64,000 bases of DNA from Chelatococcus asaccharovorans (GTDB taxonomy: Bacteria > Pseudomonadota > Alphaproteobacteria > Rhizobiales > Beijerinckiaceae): positions 132,631-196,630 of the forward strand of contig NZ_QJJK01000004.1 of assembly GCF_003201475.1 (NCBI RefSeq), read 5' to 3'. Of this stretch, positions 16,424 through 25,089 are shown piece by piece. Under the pieces are notes generated by a model that saw only the letters and a list, made by a program, of their open reading frames with translations, did not search any database and was not told the DNA's origin. The translations under genes and the position numbers were made by a program. Within the stretch, counting starts at the first letter, position 1. Every line of letters begins with the position of its first letter.

Positions 16424-18718
16424 TTACGAAGCCCGGGCCTGAATCTCGGGAAGATCGAAGGCCGTTACGGCGGAGCCGCCCTCGAAACGCTCCACCTCGA
16501 CCAGACAGGTCTGGGCCGAAGATCCCTGCGCAAGGCTGGATGTTCCGCGATCGAGCGTCAGTACGTTGGGGTTCCCATGCTTTTCCAGCGGCACTTCCAG
16601 GGAGCGATCCGGATCGTACCACGCGCCCGTCGGGAGAACGACGACACCCGGCATGACGCCGTCATCGATGGCTGCTGCGGCAAGGCAGCTCCCGCGATCG
16701 TTCCAGAGCCGGATGACGTCTCCGCCAGAAATGCCACGACGCGCCGCATCGGCCGGGTTGATGCGGGCAACCTCCCTGCCCGCCACCTTGCCGTCGACGC
16801 TGTAGGCGGCATGATCGAGCTGGCTGTGCAGGCGACGCGACGGCTGGTTTGAGATCAGGTGAAGCGGGAAACGTGCCGCCTGCGCGGCGCCCAGCCACTC
16901 GTCCGGTTCGAGCCAGACGGCGTGCCCCGGGCAGTCCTGATATCCGAACCCCGCCACGGTGGCCGAGAAGAGTTCGATTTTGCCCGACGGTGTGGGCAGC
17001 GCGTGGGCCTTGGGATCGGCCCTGAATTCGCCGAGCATCACCGGAGGTTCCGGCATGTCGCCCAGATCGATGAGGCCGGCATCCCAGAACTCCTCGAAAG
17101 ATGGCAACGCCATGCCGAGCTTGCGAGCCTGCGCGACGGCCTCGGCATAGAGCCATTGCAGCCAGCCGGTCTCGTCCCGCCCCTCTGTGAAGGCGGGGCC
17201 GACATTCATGCGCGCGGCAAGTTGAGCAAAGATGTCGTAGTCGTCCCGCGCCTGGGCATGCGGCTCCGCCACCTTCTTCATGGCAACCAGATGCCCCTCG
17301 CGCCCGGCATAGCCCAGGTCGTTGCGCTCCAGCGTGGTCGTCGCCGGCAGCACGATGTCGGCCATCCGCGCGACCGGATTCCAGTACTGCTCATGCACGA
17401 TCACCGCTTCCGGCATGGCCCATGCGGCGGCCAGCGTGTTCAGATCCTGATGATGATGGAAGGGATTGCCACCTGCCCAGTAGACCAGCTTGATGTCGGG
17501 ATAGCGGTAGACGTTGCCGTTATAGCTGAACGACTGGCCGGGCTTCGAGAGAAGGTCGGCGATGCGCGCCACCGGAATGAAATCGCTGACCGCGTTCGCG
17601 AGCTGGGGGAAGGTTGGCCCCGTCATGCGCAGCTTCGAGGTGCCGACCGAGTTCACAGCGCCGTAGCCGACGCCAAAGCCGCCGCCCGGTGTGCCGATCT
17701 GGCCAATCATCGCGGCAAGGGTGATCAGCGCCCAATATGGCTGTTCGCCGTGTCTTGCGCGCTGCAGCGACCAGGCGACGTTCATCATCGTCCGGGACGA
17801 GACGATCTCCGTCGCGAGCGTCTCGATCCTGTCGGCTGCAACCCCGGTGATCCCCGCGGCCCACTCCGCATCCTTGACGACACCGTCGGCGCGGCCGGTC
17901 AGATAGGTGCTCACCGTGTCGAAGCCGACGCAATAGCGGTCGAGAAACCCGGAGTCGTGACGTCCGGACTTGAGCATACAGTGCATCAGGCCGAGCATGA
18001 GCGCGGTGTCGGTGTTCGGTCGGATCTGAATCCATTCGAACGGTCCGCCGACATCGAGATCGGCACGCAGTGGTCCGATCAGGATGAAGCGCGTTCCCGC
18101 TCGCCGCATGGCCTCCAACCCCTCGCGCACATGATGGCGCATGGCGCCGCCTGCGGTGACCTGCGCGTTTTTCAGGGGCACGCCGCCGAACCCGACGAAT
18201 AGCTCGCAATGTTCAGCCAGCTGGTCCCAACTCGTATGCTGGGCCATCAGCGTGTCGAGCGGCGCTACGATGTGCGGCAGCACGACATTGGCCGCCGCGT
18301 GGCTGTAGGAGTCCCGGTGGCGGACATACCCGCCGATACAGTTCAAGAACCGATGGATCTGCCCCTGCGCATGGTGGAAACGTCCCGCGCTCGACCATCC
18401 GTATGATCCGCCGAAGATGGCACTGTTGCCGTGGCGGCCGATGACGCGCTCCAGCTCCGAAGCGACGAGCGCGATGGCTTCGTCCCACTCAACCTCCACG
18501 AACGGCTCCTTGCCGCGCAGGTGGCCTTCGGTCCGCCGGCCTTCCAGGAAGCTGCGCCGCACCGCGGGGCGCTTCACGCGCAGCCGGGTGACCGTCGGCG
18601 ACAGTTGGTCGAGGCCGATCGGCGACGGGTCGGGATCCTTCGCCGATGCGACAAGCCGGGGGCCGTCCACGTCCTGCACGACTTCATAGAGGCCCCAGTG
18701 GCTCAGCGTATGATGCAT
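16424..18718 (-). CDS. BisC/TorA-like molybdopterin oxidoreductase
   Basis: A 764-residue DMSO-reductase-family enzyme binding bis-MGD molybdenum. It starts directly in the molybdopterin fold (MHHTLSHWGLYEVV) and lacks the N-terminal Cys motif for a [4Fe-4S] cluster, as in biotin sulfoxide reductase BisC, TMAO reductase TorA and DMSO reductase. FGGSYGWSSAGRFHHAQGQ carries the serine that ligates Mo in that branch. No twin-arginine signal is seen, so it should be cytoplasmic, like BisC. The likely reaction is reduction of an S-oxide or N-oxide, or the reverse oxidation. An ALDH follows 179 bp downstream and the TTT permease lies upstream on the same strand. Confidence 0.87.
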   Translation of the reverse strand: MHHTLSHWGLYEVVQDVDGPRLVASAKDPDPSPIGLDQLSPTVTRLRVKRPAVRRSFLEGRRTEGHLRGKEPFVEVEWDEAIALVASELERVIGRHGNSAIFGGSYGWSSAGRFHHAQGQIHRFLNCIGGYVRHRDSYSHAAANVVLPHIVAPLDTLMAQHTSWDQLAEHCELFVGFGGVPLKNAQVTAGGAMRHHVREGLEAMRRAGTRFILIGPLRADLDVGGPFEWIQIRPNTDTALMLGLMHCMLKSGRHDSGFLDRYCVGFDTVSTYLTGRADGVVKDAEWAAGITGVAADRIETLATEIVSSRTMMNVAWSLQRARHGEQPYWALITLAAMIGQIGTPGGGFGVGYGAVNSVGTSKLRMTGPTFPQLANAVSDFIPVARIADLLSKPGQSFSYNGNVYRYPDIKLVYWAGGNPFHHHQDLNTLAAAWAMPEAVIVHEQYWNPVARMADIVLPATTTLERNDLGYAGREGHLVAMKKVAEPHAQARDDYDIFAQLAARMNVGPAFTEGRDETGWLQWLYAEAVAQARKLGMALPSFEEFWDAGLIDLGDMPEPPVMLGEFRADPKAHALPTPSGKIELFSATVAGFGYQDCPGHAVWLEPDEWLGAAQAARFPLHLISNQPSRRLHSQLDHAAYSVDGKVAGREVARINPADAARRGISGGDVIRLWNDRGSCLAAAAIDDGVMPGVVVLPTGAWYDPDRSLEVPLEKHGNPNVLTLDRGTSSLAQGSSAQTCLVEVERFEGGSAVTAFDLPEIQARAS

Positions 18719-18820
18719 TGATCCGCCCTCTGTTGGATCCGTCGCGTCGAAGATGCCGCCCAGCGCACCGGCGCGCTCCGGGTGTCAACGCGAAATCGAT
18801 GTGACGCGGCGCTTTGTGCC

Positions 18821-20326
18821 CTATTCGTCCTCGACGAAGACTTCCTTGCGGCGCTTACGGATGAACGGAAGAAGGATCACCACGAGCAAGGCCGCCGCCA
18901 CGGCGAGCAGCGTCGCACTGAGCGGTCGCTGGATCAGCACGGTCGCATCACCATCGGCGAGGATCATCGCCCGGCGCAGATACTCCTCCAGAAGCGGCCC
19001 GAGCACGAAACCCAGCAGCATCGGAGCGGGTTCGCAGTCCAGCTTGCCAAGCACGTACCCAGCCGCGCCGAAGATCGCCATCAGATACAGGTCGAACGCC
19101 GAGTTGCCGACGCTGTAGACGCCGATCATGGAGAACCCGAGGATGGTCGGGAAAAGGAAGTGTGGCCGAATCTTGAGGAGCTTCAGCCAGAGGCCGATGA
19201 GCGGCAGGTTCAGGATGACCAGTATCAGGTTTCCGACCCACATCGAGGCGATGACGCCCCAGAACAGTTTCGGCTGCTCGGTGATCAGATTTGGGCCCGG
19301 GATGATGCCCTGGAGAATGAGCGCGCCCACCATCAACGCCATAATCGGGTTGGACGGAATGCCCAGCGTCAGCATGGGAATGAACGACGTCTGCGCCCCC
19401 GCATTGTTGGCCGATTCCGGTCCGGCGACGCCGGCCATCGCGCCATGGCCGAAGCGCTCGGGAGTGCGCGACAGCTTCTTTTCCATGGCATACGACGTGA
19501 ACGCGGACAGGAGAGCCCCACCACCTGGAAGCACGCCGAGCACCGAGCCAAGCAGCGTGCCGCGAACGACCGGCGCGGTCGCCTCCTTCAGGTCGGCGAG
19601 GCTGGGCAGGCGATTGTTGACCGGGATCACCGACACCGGCGCATCGCTTTCGTTCTCGATCCCGCGCAGAATCTCGCCCAAGGCGTAAATGCCCGCGCCG
19701 AACGCGACGATGGGGATGCCGTCCGCCAGGTCCAGCGTGCCGAGCGTGAAGCGCATGGCACCCGTATAGGAATCGGTACCCACGCAGCCCAGAAGGAGAC
19801 CCAGCAGGATCATGGCCAGCCCCTTGAGCACCGAGCCGTGCGCCAGTGCGATAGAGGCGACGAGGCCGAGAACCATCAGCGCGAAATAGTCGGCCGGGCT
19901 GAAGCTGAGCGCCAGCGAGGTGAGCGGCTTGGCAAAGATGGCGATCGCTAAGGTCGCCACAGTCCCCGCAAAAAATGATCCGAGCGCGGCGACGGCGAGC
20001 GCTGTGCCTGCACGTCCCTGACGCGCCATCTGGTAGCCATCGATTGCGGTGACGGCGGAGGTCGCCTCACCTGGAAGATTGATCAGGATCGCGGTGGTGG
20101 AGCCGCCGTACTGCGCTCCGTAATAGATGCCGGCCAGCATGATCAGCGCCGCTTCCGGCGATACGCCGAAGGTTACGGGCAGTAGGATGGCGATGGTGCC
20201 GAGCGGCCCGATCCCCGGAAGCACGCCGATGGCGGTGCCAAGGAAGCAGCCGATGAAGCAGAACAGAAGATTGTAGGGCAGCAGGGCGACGGAAAAGCCG
20301 AGCCCCAGGTTCTGGATGAAGTCCAT
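18821..20326 (-). CDS. tctA: Tripartite tricarboxylate transporter large permease (TctA family)
   Basis: A 501-residue protein with about 11-12 transmembrane segments, the large membrane subunit of a TTT system that imports carboxylates with a periplasmic Bug-type receptor. The family signatures are visible: GVLPGIGPLGTIAILLPVT, YYGAQYGGSTTAILINLPGE and, mid-protein, VLPGGGALLSAFTSYAMEKK. The order tctC-tctB-tctA on the minus strand is a complete transporter. The BisC-like gene follows 102 bp downstream, linking uptake to the enzymes. Confidence 0.94.
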   Translation of the reverse strand: MDFIQNLGLGFSVALLPYNLLFCFIGCFLGTAIGVLPGIGPLGTIAILLPVTFGVSPEAALIMLAGIYYGAQYGGSTTAILINLPGEATSAVTAIDGYQMARQGRAGTALAVAALGSFFAGTVATLAIAIFAKPLTSLALSFSPADYFALMVLGLVASIALAHGSVLKGLAMILLGLLLGCVGTDSYTGAMRFTLGTLDLADGIPIVAFGAGIYALGEILRGIENESDAPVSVIPVNNRLPSLADLKEATAPVVRGTLLGSVLGVLPGGGALLSAFTSYAMEKKLSRTPERFGHGAMAGVAGPESANNAGAQTSFIPMLTLGIPSNPIMALMVGALILQGIIPGPNLITEQPKLFWGVIASMWVGNLILVILNLPLIGLWLKLLKIRPHFLFPTILGFSMIGVYSVGNSAFDLYLMAIFGAAGYVLGKLDCEPAPMLLGFVLGPLLEEYLRRAMILADGDATVLIQRPLSATLLAVAAALLVVILLPFIRKRRKEVFVEDE

Positions 20327-20335
20327 GATACAGCC

Positions 20336-20806
20336 CTAACCGGCTATGAGCCAGCCCCACAGAGGAAGCGGCAGATTGAGGAGATAGATGAAAACCAGCA
20401 CGCAGAAGGCGCTGAAGCCTGCGCTGAGCAGAATGGATTCACCGATCTTGGACCGGATGCTGGCCTGCGTCGAAAACAGGACCGACAGAAAGACGGCGAA
20501 GAACAACCCCAGTGGATCGATGCTGAGGGAAAAGACGATGGGTGCGCCGAGGACCAGCGCCACCGCCCTGAAGGGCGCCACTTTGAGGGGCTCCTCTTGC
20601 GCGCTCGACTGGCCAAAAACGACAGCCAGAATGCTGATCGCGCCCAGGCTGATCGACAGCAAGAGCGGAAAGAAGCCTGGACCCATATTGGCAGGCGTAC
20701 CAATCGGCAGCTTCCTCAACGTCTCGAAGGCCATCAACGCGCTGAAGCTGACAAACACTATTCCGAAGACCATGTTTCTGCGGCTTGGCCAGTAGGTAGC
20801 GAACAT
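20336..20806 (-). CDS. tctB: Tripartite tricarboxylate transporter small permease (TctB family)
   Basis: A 156-residue protein with four hydrophobic segments (for example LLSISLGAISILAVVFGQ and LLSAGFSAFCVLVFIYLL) and the GTPANMGPGFFPLL motif typical of TctB. It is the small membrane subunit of the TTT transporter and starts 200 bp downstream of tctC. The tctA start codon lies 9 bp after its stop. The TctB family is poorly conserved, so position is part of the evidence. Confidence 0.9.
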   Translation of the reverse strand: MFATYWPSRRNMVFGIVFVSFSALMAFETLRKLPIGTPANMGPGFFPLLLSISLGAISILAVVFGQSSAQEEPLKVAPFRAVALVLGAPIVFSLSIDPLGLFFAVFLSVLFSTQASIRSKIGESILLSAGFSAFCVLVFIYLLNLPLPLWGWLIAG

Positions 20807-21006
20807 ATTCTCTTCCTCGCCTTTCGATCGCCACGTGAGTTGATCCCGCGACGCTTGGCAACGCCGTCGCGTATTGGGATGGAAGGGGCGGCCCAGGAGC
20901 CCGCGGTCGTTTGCCGGACTTCGGCGAATGACCCTCCCGAGAGGACCGTCACCGCGTGACGCCTACTCCGACAACGCGCCGGGCAGGCGCCGCATGATGC
21001 TTGGGA

Positions 21007-21987
21007 TCACTGGTTCTTGATCTCGTATTTGGCGATCAGGTCGCGCCACTTGACCTCTTCGGAGACCACGACGTCGCGGAACTCCTTGGGGGTGGTCGGA
21101 TTGACCTGCTGACCGATCTTGGCAAAGGCCTGCTTGGCTTCGTCGGTATTCAGGTAGTTCACGACGGCCTTGTTCATGCGCTCGATCACCGACGGCGGCG
21201 TGCCCTTGGGCGCCATCAGGCCGGCCCAGGGCTGGGCGACGAGATCGATGCCGCTTTCCTTGAAGGTCGGCACGTTCGGCAGGTCCGCGGCCCGTTCGGC
21301 CGAGACGATAGCGAGCGGACGTATGGTTCCCGCTTCGATCTGCTTCATGTAGTTGTTGTTCAGGAAGTCCATCGACATGTCGAGGCTGCCCGACAGCATG
21401 TCGGTCACCACTTCGGAATTGCCCTTGTATGGCACCATCTTCATTTTGATGCCGGCCAGGTCGGAGAATGCAAGCTCCACCATGTGGCCGTAGGTTCCGA
21501 TGCCGCTGTTGGACACGCTGAGCTTGCCAGGGTTGGCCTTGGCGTACTCGATCATGCCCTTGAAATCCGTGAAAGGCAGGCCGGTACGAGCAACGATGAC
21601 CATCGTGGCCTTGGAGATGCCGGAGACGTACTCGAAATCCTCGAGCGGCTTGTACGGAAGGCCGGCAAAGGTATTCGTGAAGTTCGCCGCCGGGCCAGGA
21701 TAGGCGAACACGAAGGTGTAGCCGTCCGCAGGCTGCCGCGCGGCGTAACCGGTGCCGATCGCGCCGCCGGCGCCAGGGCGGTTGTCGATCAGGATCCTCT
21801 GACCGATCTCCTTCTCCACAGCGCCCATCACAATTCGCGCGATATAGTCGGAACCGGCTGCAAACGGGAAGACCGCAGTGATCGTCTTGCGGTTCGGCCA
21901 GTCTTCGGCGGAGGCCTTACCAGCCAGGCCAATCGTGCCGGCAAGCAGCAAGGCGCCTAGAGAGAGCGTTGAAACAAGTTTGCGCAT
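21007..21987 (-). CDS. tctC: TctC/Bug family periplasmic substrate-binding protein
   Basis: A 326-residue receptor of the TTT system. MRKLVSTLSLGALLLAGTIG...ASAEDWPNRK gives a Sec signal peptide with cleavage after ASA. The mature part has the Bug signatures TAVFPFAAGSDYIARIV and IDNRPGAGGAIGTGYAAR. ATG 21987 is chosen because TGGGAGGAA stands 5 nt before it; an open frame extends 18 codons upstream without such a site. It is the first gene of the minus-strand operon and is divergent from the aldolase gene, so the promoter should be in 21988-22238. Confidence 0.93.
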   Translation of the reverse strand: MRKLVSTLSLGALLLAGTIGLAGKASAEDWPNRKTITAVFPFAAGSDYIARIVMGAVEKEIGQRILIDNRPGAGGAIGTGYAARQPADGYTFVFAYPGPAANFTNTFAGLPYKPLEDFEYVSGISKATMVIVARTGLPFTDFKGMIEYAKANPGKLSVSNSGIGTYGHMVELAFSDLAGIKMKMVPYKGNSEVVTDMLSGSLDMSMDFLNNNYMKQIEAGTIRPLAIVSAERAADLPNVPTFKESGIDLVAQPWAGLMAPKGTPPSVIERMNKAVVNYLNTDEAKQAFAKIGQQVNPTTPKEFRDVVVSEEVKWRDLIAKYEIKNQ

Positions 21988-22238
21988 GAATTTCCTCCCA
22001 ATCGAGGCGGCGGGCAACGTTGCCGCATTTTTTAATGCCACCGCCGCAAGCGAGCTTACAGGCGGAAGGGGTGCATCAATACGGCAACGTCAGTCCCGTT
22101 CCAGCCCGTGAAATCGATCGCCCGGCCGGAACGGCATACGGCAGGTTGGTTTCAATCTGAGAAACCCGCCCGCAAATCCTGTTCACCCCGCCGCGCATTC
22201 GCGAATATCTTGTGCTGCCGCATGGAGGAGAAGAGAAC
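21988..22238. promoter_or_regulatory. Divergent promoter region tctC / aldolase
   Basis: 251 bp separate two divergent catabolic units and must hold both promoters. I could not pick out a convincing inverted repeat or -35/-10 pair; a CATTTTTTAATG stretch near 22027 is the only AT-rich part. Confidence 0.4.
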
Positions 22239-23012
22239 TTGGCGAAATCTGATAGATCGGAAGGGTTTCGGTCGCGATTGCTGGGCGGCGACCGGCTGAT
22301 CGGCGCGTTCATCAAGACCCCGACCAGCCACGCGACGGAAATTCTTGGCCTCGTCGGCTTCGACTTCGTCGTCATCGACGCCGAACACGCCCCGTTCGAC
22401 CGCTTGACCACGGATCAGGTTCTGCTTGCGTGCAGGGCCTTCGACATCGCGGGCGTGGTGCGGGTCTCCGAGGCGACGCCAGCGCAGATCCTGTCGGCGC
22501 TCGACTGTGGTGCGGAAGCGGTGCTGGTGCCGCATGTCGACAGCGCGGCGAAGGCCGCTGCGGTCGTTTCTGCCGGGCGCTATCGGCAGGGCGCCCGCGG
22601 CTTCTCCAACAGCCCGCGCGCCGGCGCGTATGGCGGGCGCACCATGGCCGATCACATCCAGCGGTCGGACGCCGACGTCGCACTTATCGCGATGATCGAG
22701 GACATGGCCGCGATCGACGTCTTGGACGAGATCATGGCGGTCGACGGCATCGACGGCATCTTCATCGGGCGTGGCGATCTTGCCGTCGCCATGCGCGCCG
22801 CCTCCCCGAACACGGACGAGGTCAGCGCCGCGGTGGAGAAGATCACCGCCGCCGCTCGCCGCGCCGGAAAGCCGATCATGGTGATGGTTGGCGCGGCCGC
22901 CGACGCCACGCGTTTCGCAGCCCAGGGCGCAACCGCCTTCATCGTCTCTTCCGACCAGGGGCTGATGCGCCAGGCTGCAGCGAAGGTCCTCAAGGACTTC
23001 GCCGAACTCTAG
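22239..23012 (+). CDS. HpcH/HpaI family class II aldolase
   Basis: A 257-residue TIM-barrel, metal-dependent aldolase that cleaves a 2-keto-4-hydroxy acid to pyruvate and an aldehyde. FVVIDAEHAPFD, the metal-site region VLVPHVDSAAKAAAVV, the GARGFSNSPRAGAYGG loop and MIEDMAAIDVLDEI follow the HpcH/RhmA pattern. TTG 22239 is chosen because GGAGGAGAAG stands just upstream; a GTG 27 bp earlier is possible but has no such site. The stop codon TAG (23010-23012) is part of the CTAG end of repeat copy 3. Confidence 0.88.
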   Translation: MAKSDRSEGFRSRLLGGDRLIGAFIKTPTSHATEILGLVGFDFVVIDAEHAPFDRLTTDQVLLACRAFDIAGVVRVSEATPAQILSALDCGAEAVLVPHVDSAAKAAAVVSAGRYRQGARGFSNSPRAGAYGGRTMADHIQRSDADVALIAMIEDMAAIDVLDEIMAVDGIDGIFIGRGDLAVAMRAASPNTDEVSAAVEKITAAARRAGKPIMVMVGAAADATRFAAQGATAFIVSSDQGLMRQAAAKVLKDFAEL

Positions 23013-23177
23013 TGGTTCTGCTCCGACATTTGCATCCGCCTGACACCGGCCTCGGAGCAAATGTCGGAGTCAAGAAAACCACTAGCAAGTTATTGGTTCT
23101 ATTGGAGCTTTCGAATTTGGCATTTGATCTGGAGCTTGATGTCAGGCGGGACTCAAATGTCAAATTCGCTCCTCTAG
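23009..23177 (-). repeat. 169-bp two-hairpin element, copy 3 (inverted)
   Basis: Inverted relative to copies 1 and 2: hairpin 2 at 23009-23085, linker CAAGTTATTGGTT at 23086-23098, hairpin 1 at 23099-23177, total again 169 bp. The outer arm of hairpin 1 has decayed (CTATTGGAGC against GCTCCTCTAG). The loop-loop complementarity is 10 bp here (CCGCCTGACA with TGTCAGGCGG). Its first CTAG contains the aldolase stop codon. It sits inside a plus-strand gene run, 32 bp before the next start codon. Confidence 0.93.
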
Positions 23178-23209
23178 AGATTCCGACGCCGCGCAGGCAG
23201 GAGACAGAC

Positions 23210-24112
23210 ATGTACGCAAAAGACGATCCCCGATCGGCGCTGGCCACCGCCGCGCCCGCACCAACTGCGAAGGCTGTCACCGCCTATGCGCGCGCCGAAT
23301 ACGCAAAATTCTACGAGACCGCCCCGCAGGAAATCCGTGACGGCGCGCGCACATGGTATGCGCGCGGCCAGAACTTCCTCGTCGCCTACACGGACGTCGA
23401 TGGCGAGGTCACCTGGGAGCGGGCTGACCAGCCTGATGAATACGTTGTCCTGCTGCCGGAGGACGGACTGACGGTGGAGCTGTCAGATCCCGGCACTTCG
23501 GTCATCACCGACAAGGCGTCCGTGATCGTCATGCCTCCGGGGAAAAGCTCGGTCACCGCTCGGGGCAAGGGCAGGCTCGTGCGCCTGTTCACGACACAGT
23601 CTTGCGATCTGGCGGCACTGTGCTCCAACGCGGGCGCATACGCTCAGCCGCACCCAAACCTGCCGCCTTTCCAGCCTTGGCCGGAACCGCCGGCCGGGTG
23701 GGCCATCCGTTGCTATCCGCTTGACGTGCCGCCTGTGCCGGGTCGCTTCGGCACGATCTACAGATGTACGACGTTCATGGTGAACGCGTTCGAGATCAAG
23801 CCGCCGCGCGACGCCAAGAACCTGTCGCCGCATTTCCACGATGACTTCGAACAGTGTTCGCTGGCGCTTGACGGCTCGTACATCCACCACATCCGCTTTC
23901 CCTGGATCACCGACTCAACACAATGGTTGCCTGACGATCACGAGATTTGCGCAGCACCCTCGGTGGCTATCATCCCGCCGCCCAGCCTGCACACCTCCCA
24001 GGGTATCGACCCCGCCGGAAACCGTCTCGTCGACATCTTCTCGCCGCCGCGCGTGGATTTCTCGCAGAAGCCGGGATGGGTGATCAACGAAGACGAATAC
24101 CCGATGGGCTGA
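23210..24112 (+). CDS. Cupin-like protein of unknown function
   Basis: A 300-residue soluble protein that looks like a bicupin. The second half has a histidine-rich metal-site candidate, SPHFHDDFEQ (His208, His210, Glu214) with further His at about 226-227, as in cupin motif 1. The first half (EYVVLLPEDGLTVEL ... SVIVMPPGKSSVT) looks like a degenerate cupin without metal ligands. Catalysis or sensing by a bound metal is plausible, but I cannot name a reaction. GGCAGGAGAC precedes ATG 23210. It lies between an aldolase and a DUF6282 protein. Confidence 0.65.
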   Translation: MYAKDDPRSALATAAPAPTAKAVTAYARAEYAKFYETAPQEIRDGARTWYARGQNFLVAYTDVDGEVTWERADQPDEYVVLLPEDGLTVELSDPGTSVITDKASVIVMPPGKSSVTARGKGRLVRLFTTQSCDLAALCSNAGAYAQPHPNLPPFQPWPEPPAGWAIRCYPLDVPPVPGRFGTIYRCTTFMVNAFEIKPPRDAKNLSPHFHDDFEQCSLALDGSYIHHIRFPWITDSTQWLPDDHEICAAPSVAIIPPPSLHTSQGIDPAGNRLVDIFSPPRVDFSQKPGWVINEDEYPMG

Positions 24113-24147
24113 GCCGGGGCTCAACCTGCCAGCATGGGATACAGGAT

Positions 24148-25089
24148 ATGACGACCGATCAGAGCGACATCGACATCAAGAAGAGCTTCGGCGCCGAGCG
24201 CGACGCCAAGATCGCTGGCTTGCTGAAGGGCGCGGTGGATCTGCACTGCCACAGCGGCCCCGCGGCGATGCCACGCATCCTCGACCATCACGAGGCGACC
24301 ATGGACGCCGAGGAGGCCGGCTTCCGTGCACTGGTGTTCAAGGACCATTACTATGTCGGCATGTCGCATAGCGCCATGATCGAGAAGCTGATGCCAGGCT
24401 TGCAGGTGAAGCTCTATTCCGGCGTCGCGTTGAACAATCCGAGCGGTGGCATCAACCCGCACGCGGTCGACCATGCCATCAAGACCGGCGGCCAGATCGT
24501 CTGGATGCCGACGCTGGCGGCGAAGAACCACATCGAGCAGAGCGCCAAGGCGACCAAGAACTTCCCCGCCTCCAAGAAGCCGATGCTGAAGGCAGAGCCC
24601 CTCACCGTTCTGGACGAAGCGGGCAAGCTCACCGATGCGACCCTGAAGATTCTCGACCTCATCGCCGAGGCCGACATCATCCTCGCCGGCGGGCATCTCC
24701 ACGTCAGCGAGCAGGGCATCCTGTTCGATGAGGCCATCCGGCGGGGCGTCAAGAAAATGCTCGTCAACCACCCCACCTATGTCGTGGAATATTCCGACGA
24801 AGACATCCGCAGCTTCGCGGCGTTGGGCGTGCACATGGAACACTCCATCTGCATGTTCGTCGAGGGGCGCGGCTACAAGCATGACGGCGCGCGGCTCAAG
24901 CAGCTGATCGAGCTGGCCGGCATCGAGAAGACGCTGCTTTGCTCCGATCTTGGCCTGACCGGATCGCCCCGTCCTGTCGAGGGTTATCGCCGCATCGTGA
25001 ACACCCTGATCGAGCAGGGATTTGATGACGGCCAGATACGCGCGCTGACCGGCGGTAACGCCATCAAGCTGCTGCCCGTCGATGGCTGA
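24148..25089 (+). CDS. DUF6282 family putative metal-dependent hydrolase
   Basis: A 313-residue protein with an amidohydrolase/PHP-like N-terminus: AVDLHCHSGPAAMPRI carries the His33-x-His35 metal pair, and further likely ligands are in VFKDHYY, GGHLHVSEQG and LVNHPTY. These fit DUF6282, a family of putative TIM-barrel metal hydrolases without an assigned substrate. ATG 24148 follows ACAGGAT, 36 bp after the cupin-like gene; its 3' end overlaps the FAD oxidase start by 8 bp, so the three genes are one operon. Confidence 0.75.
   Translation: MTTDQSDIDIKKSFGAERDAKIAGLLKGAVDLHCHSGPAAMPRILDHHEATMDAEEAGFRALVFKDHYYVGMSHSAMIEKLMPGLQVKLYSGVALNNPSGGINPHAVDHAIKTGGQIVWMPTLAAKNHIEQSAKATKNFPASKKPMLKAEPLTVLDEAGKLTDATLKILDLIAEADIILAGGHLHVSEQGILFDEAIRRGVKKMLVNHPTYVVEYSDEDIRSFAALGVHMEHSICMFVEGRGYKHDGARLKQLIELAGIEKTLLCSDLGLTGSPRPVEGYRRIVNTLIEQGFDDGQIRALTGGNAIKLLPVDG

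Noticed and set aside
18782-19951. 389-codon plus-strand open frame
   Set aside because: It lies wholly antisense to tctA, is rich in His, Arg and Glu, and has no family resemblance: a GC-rich shadow frame.
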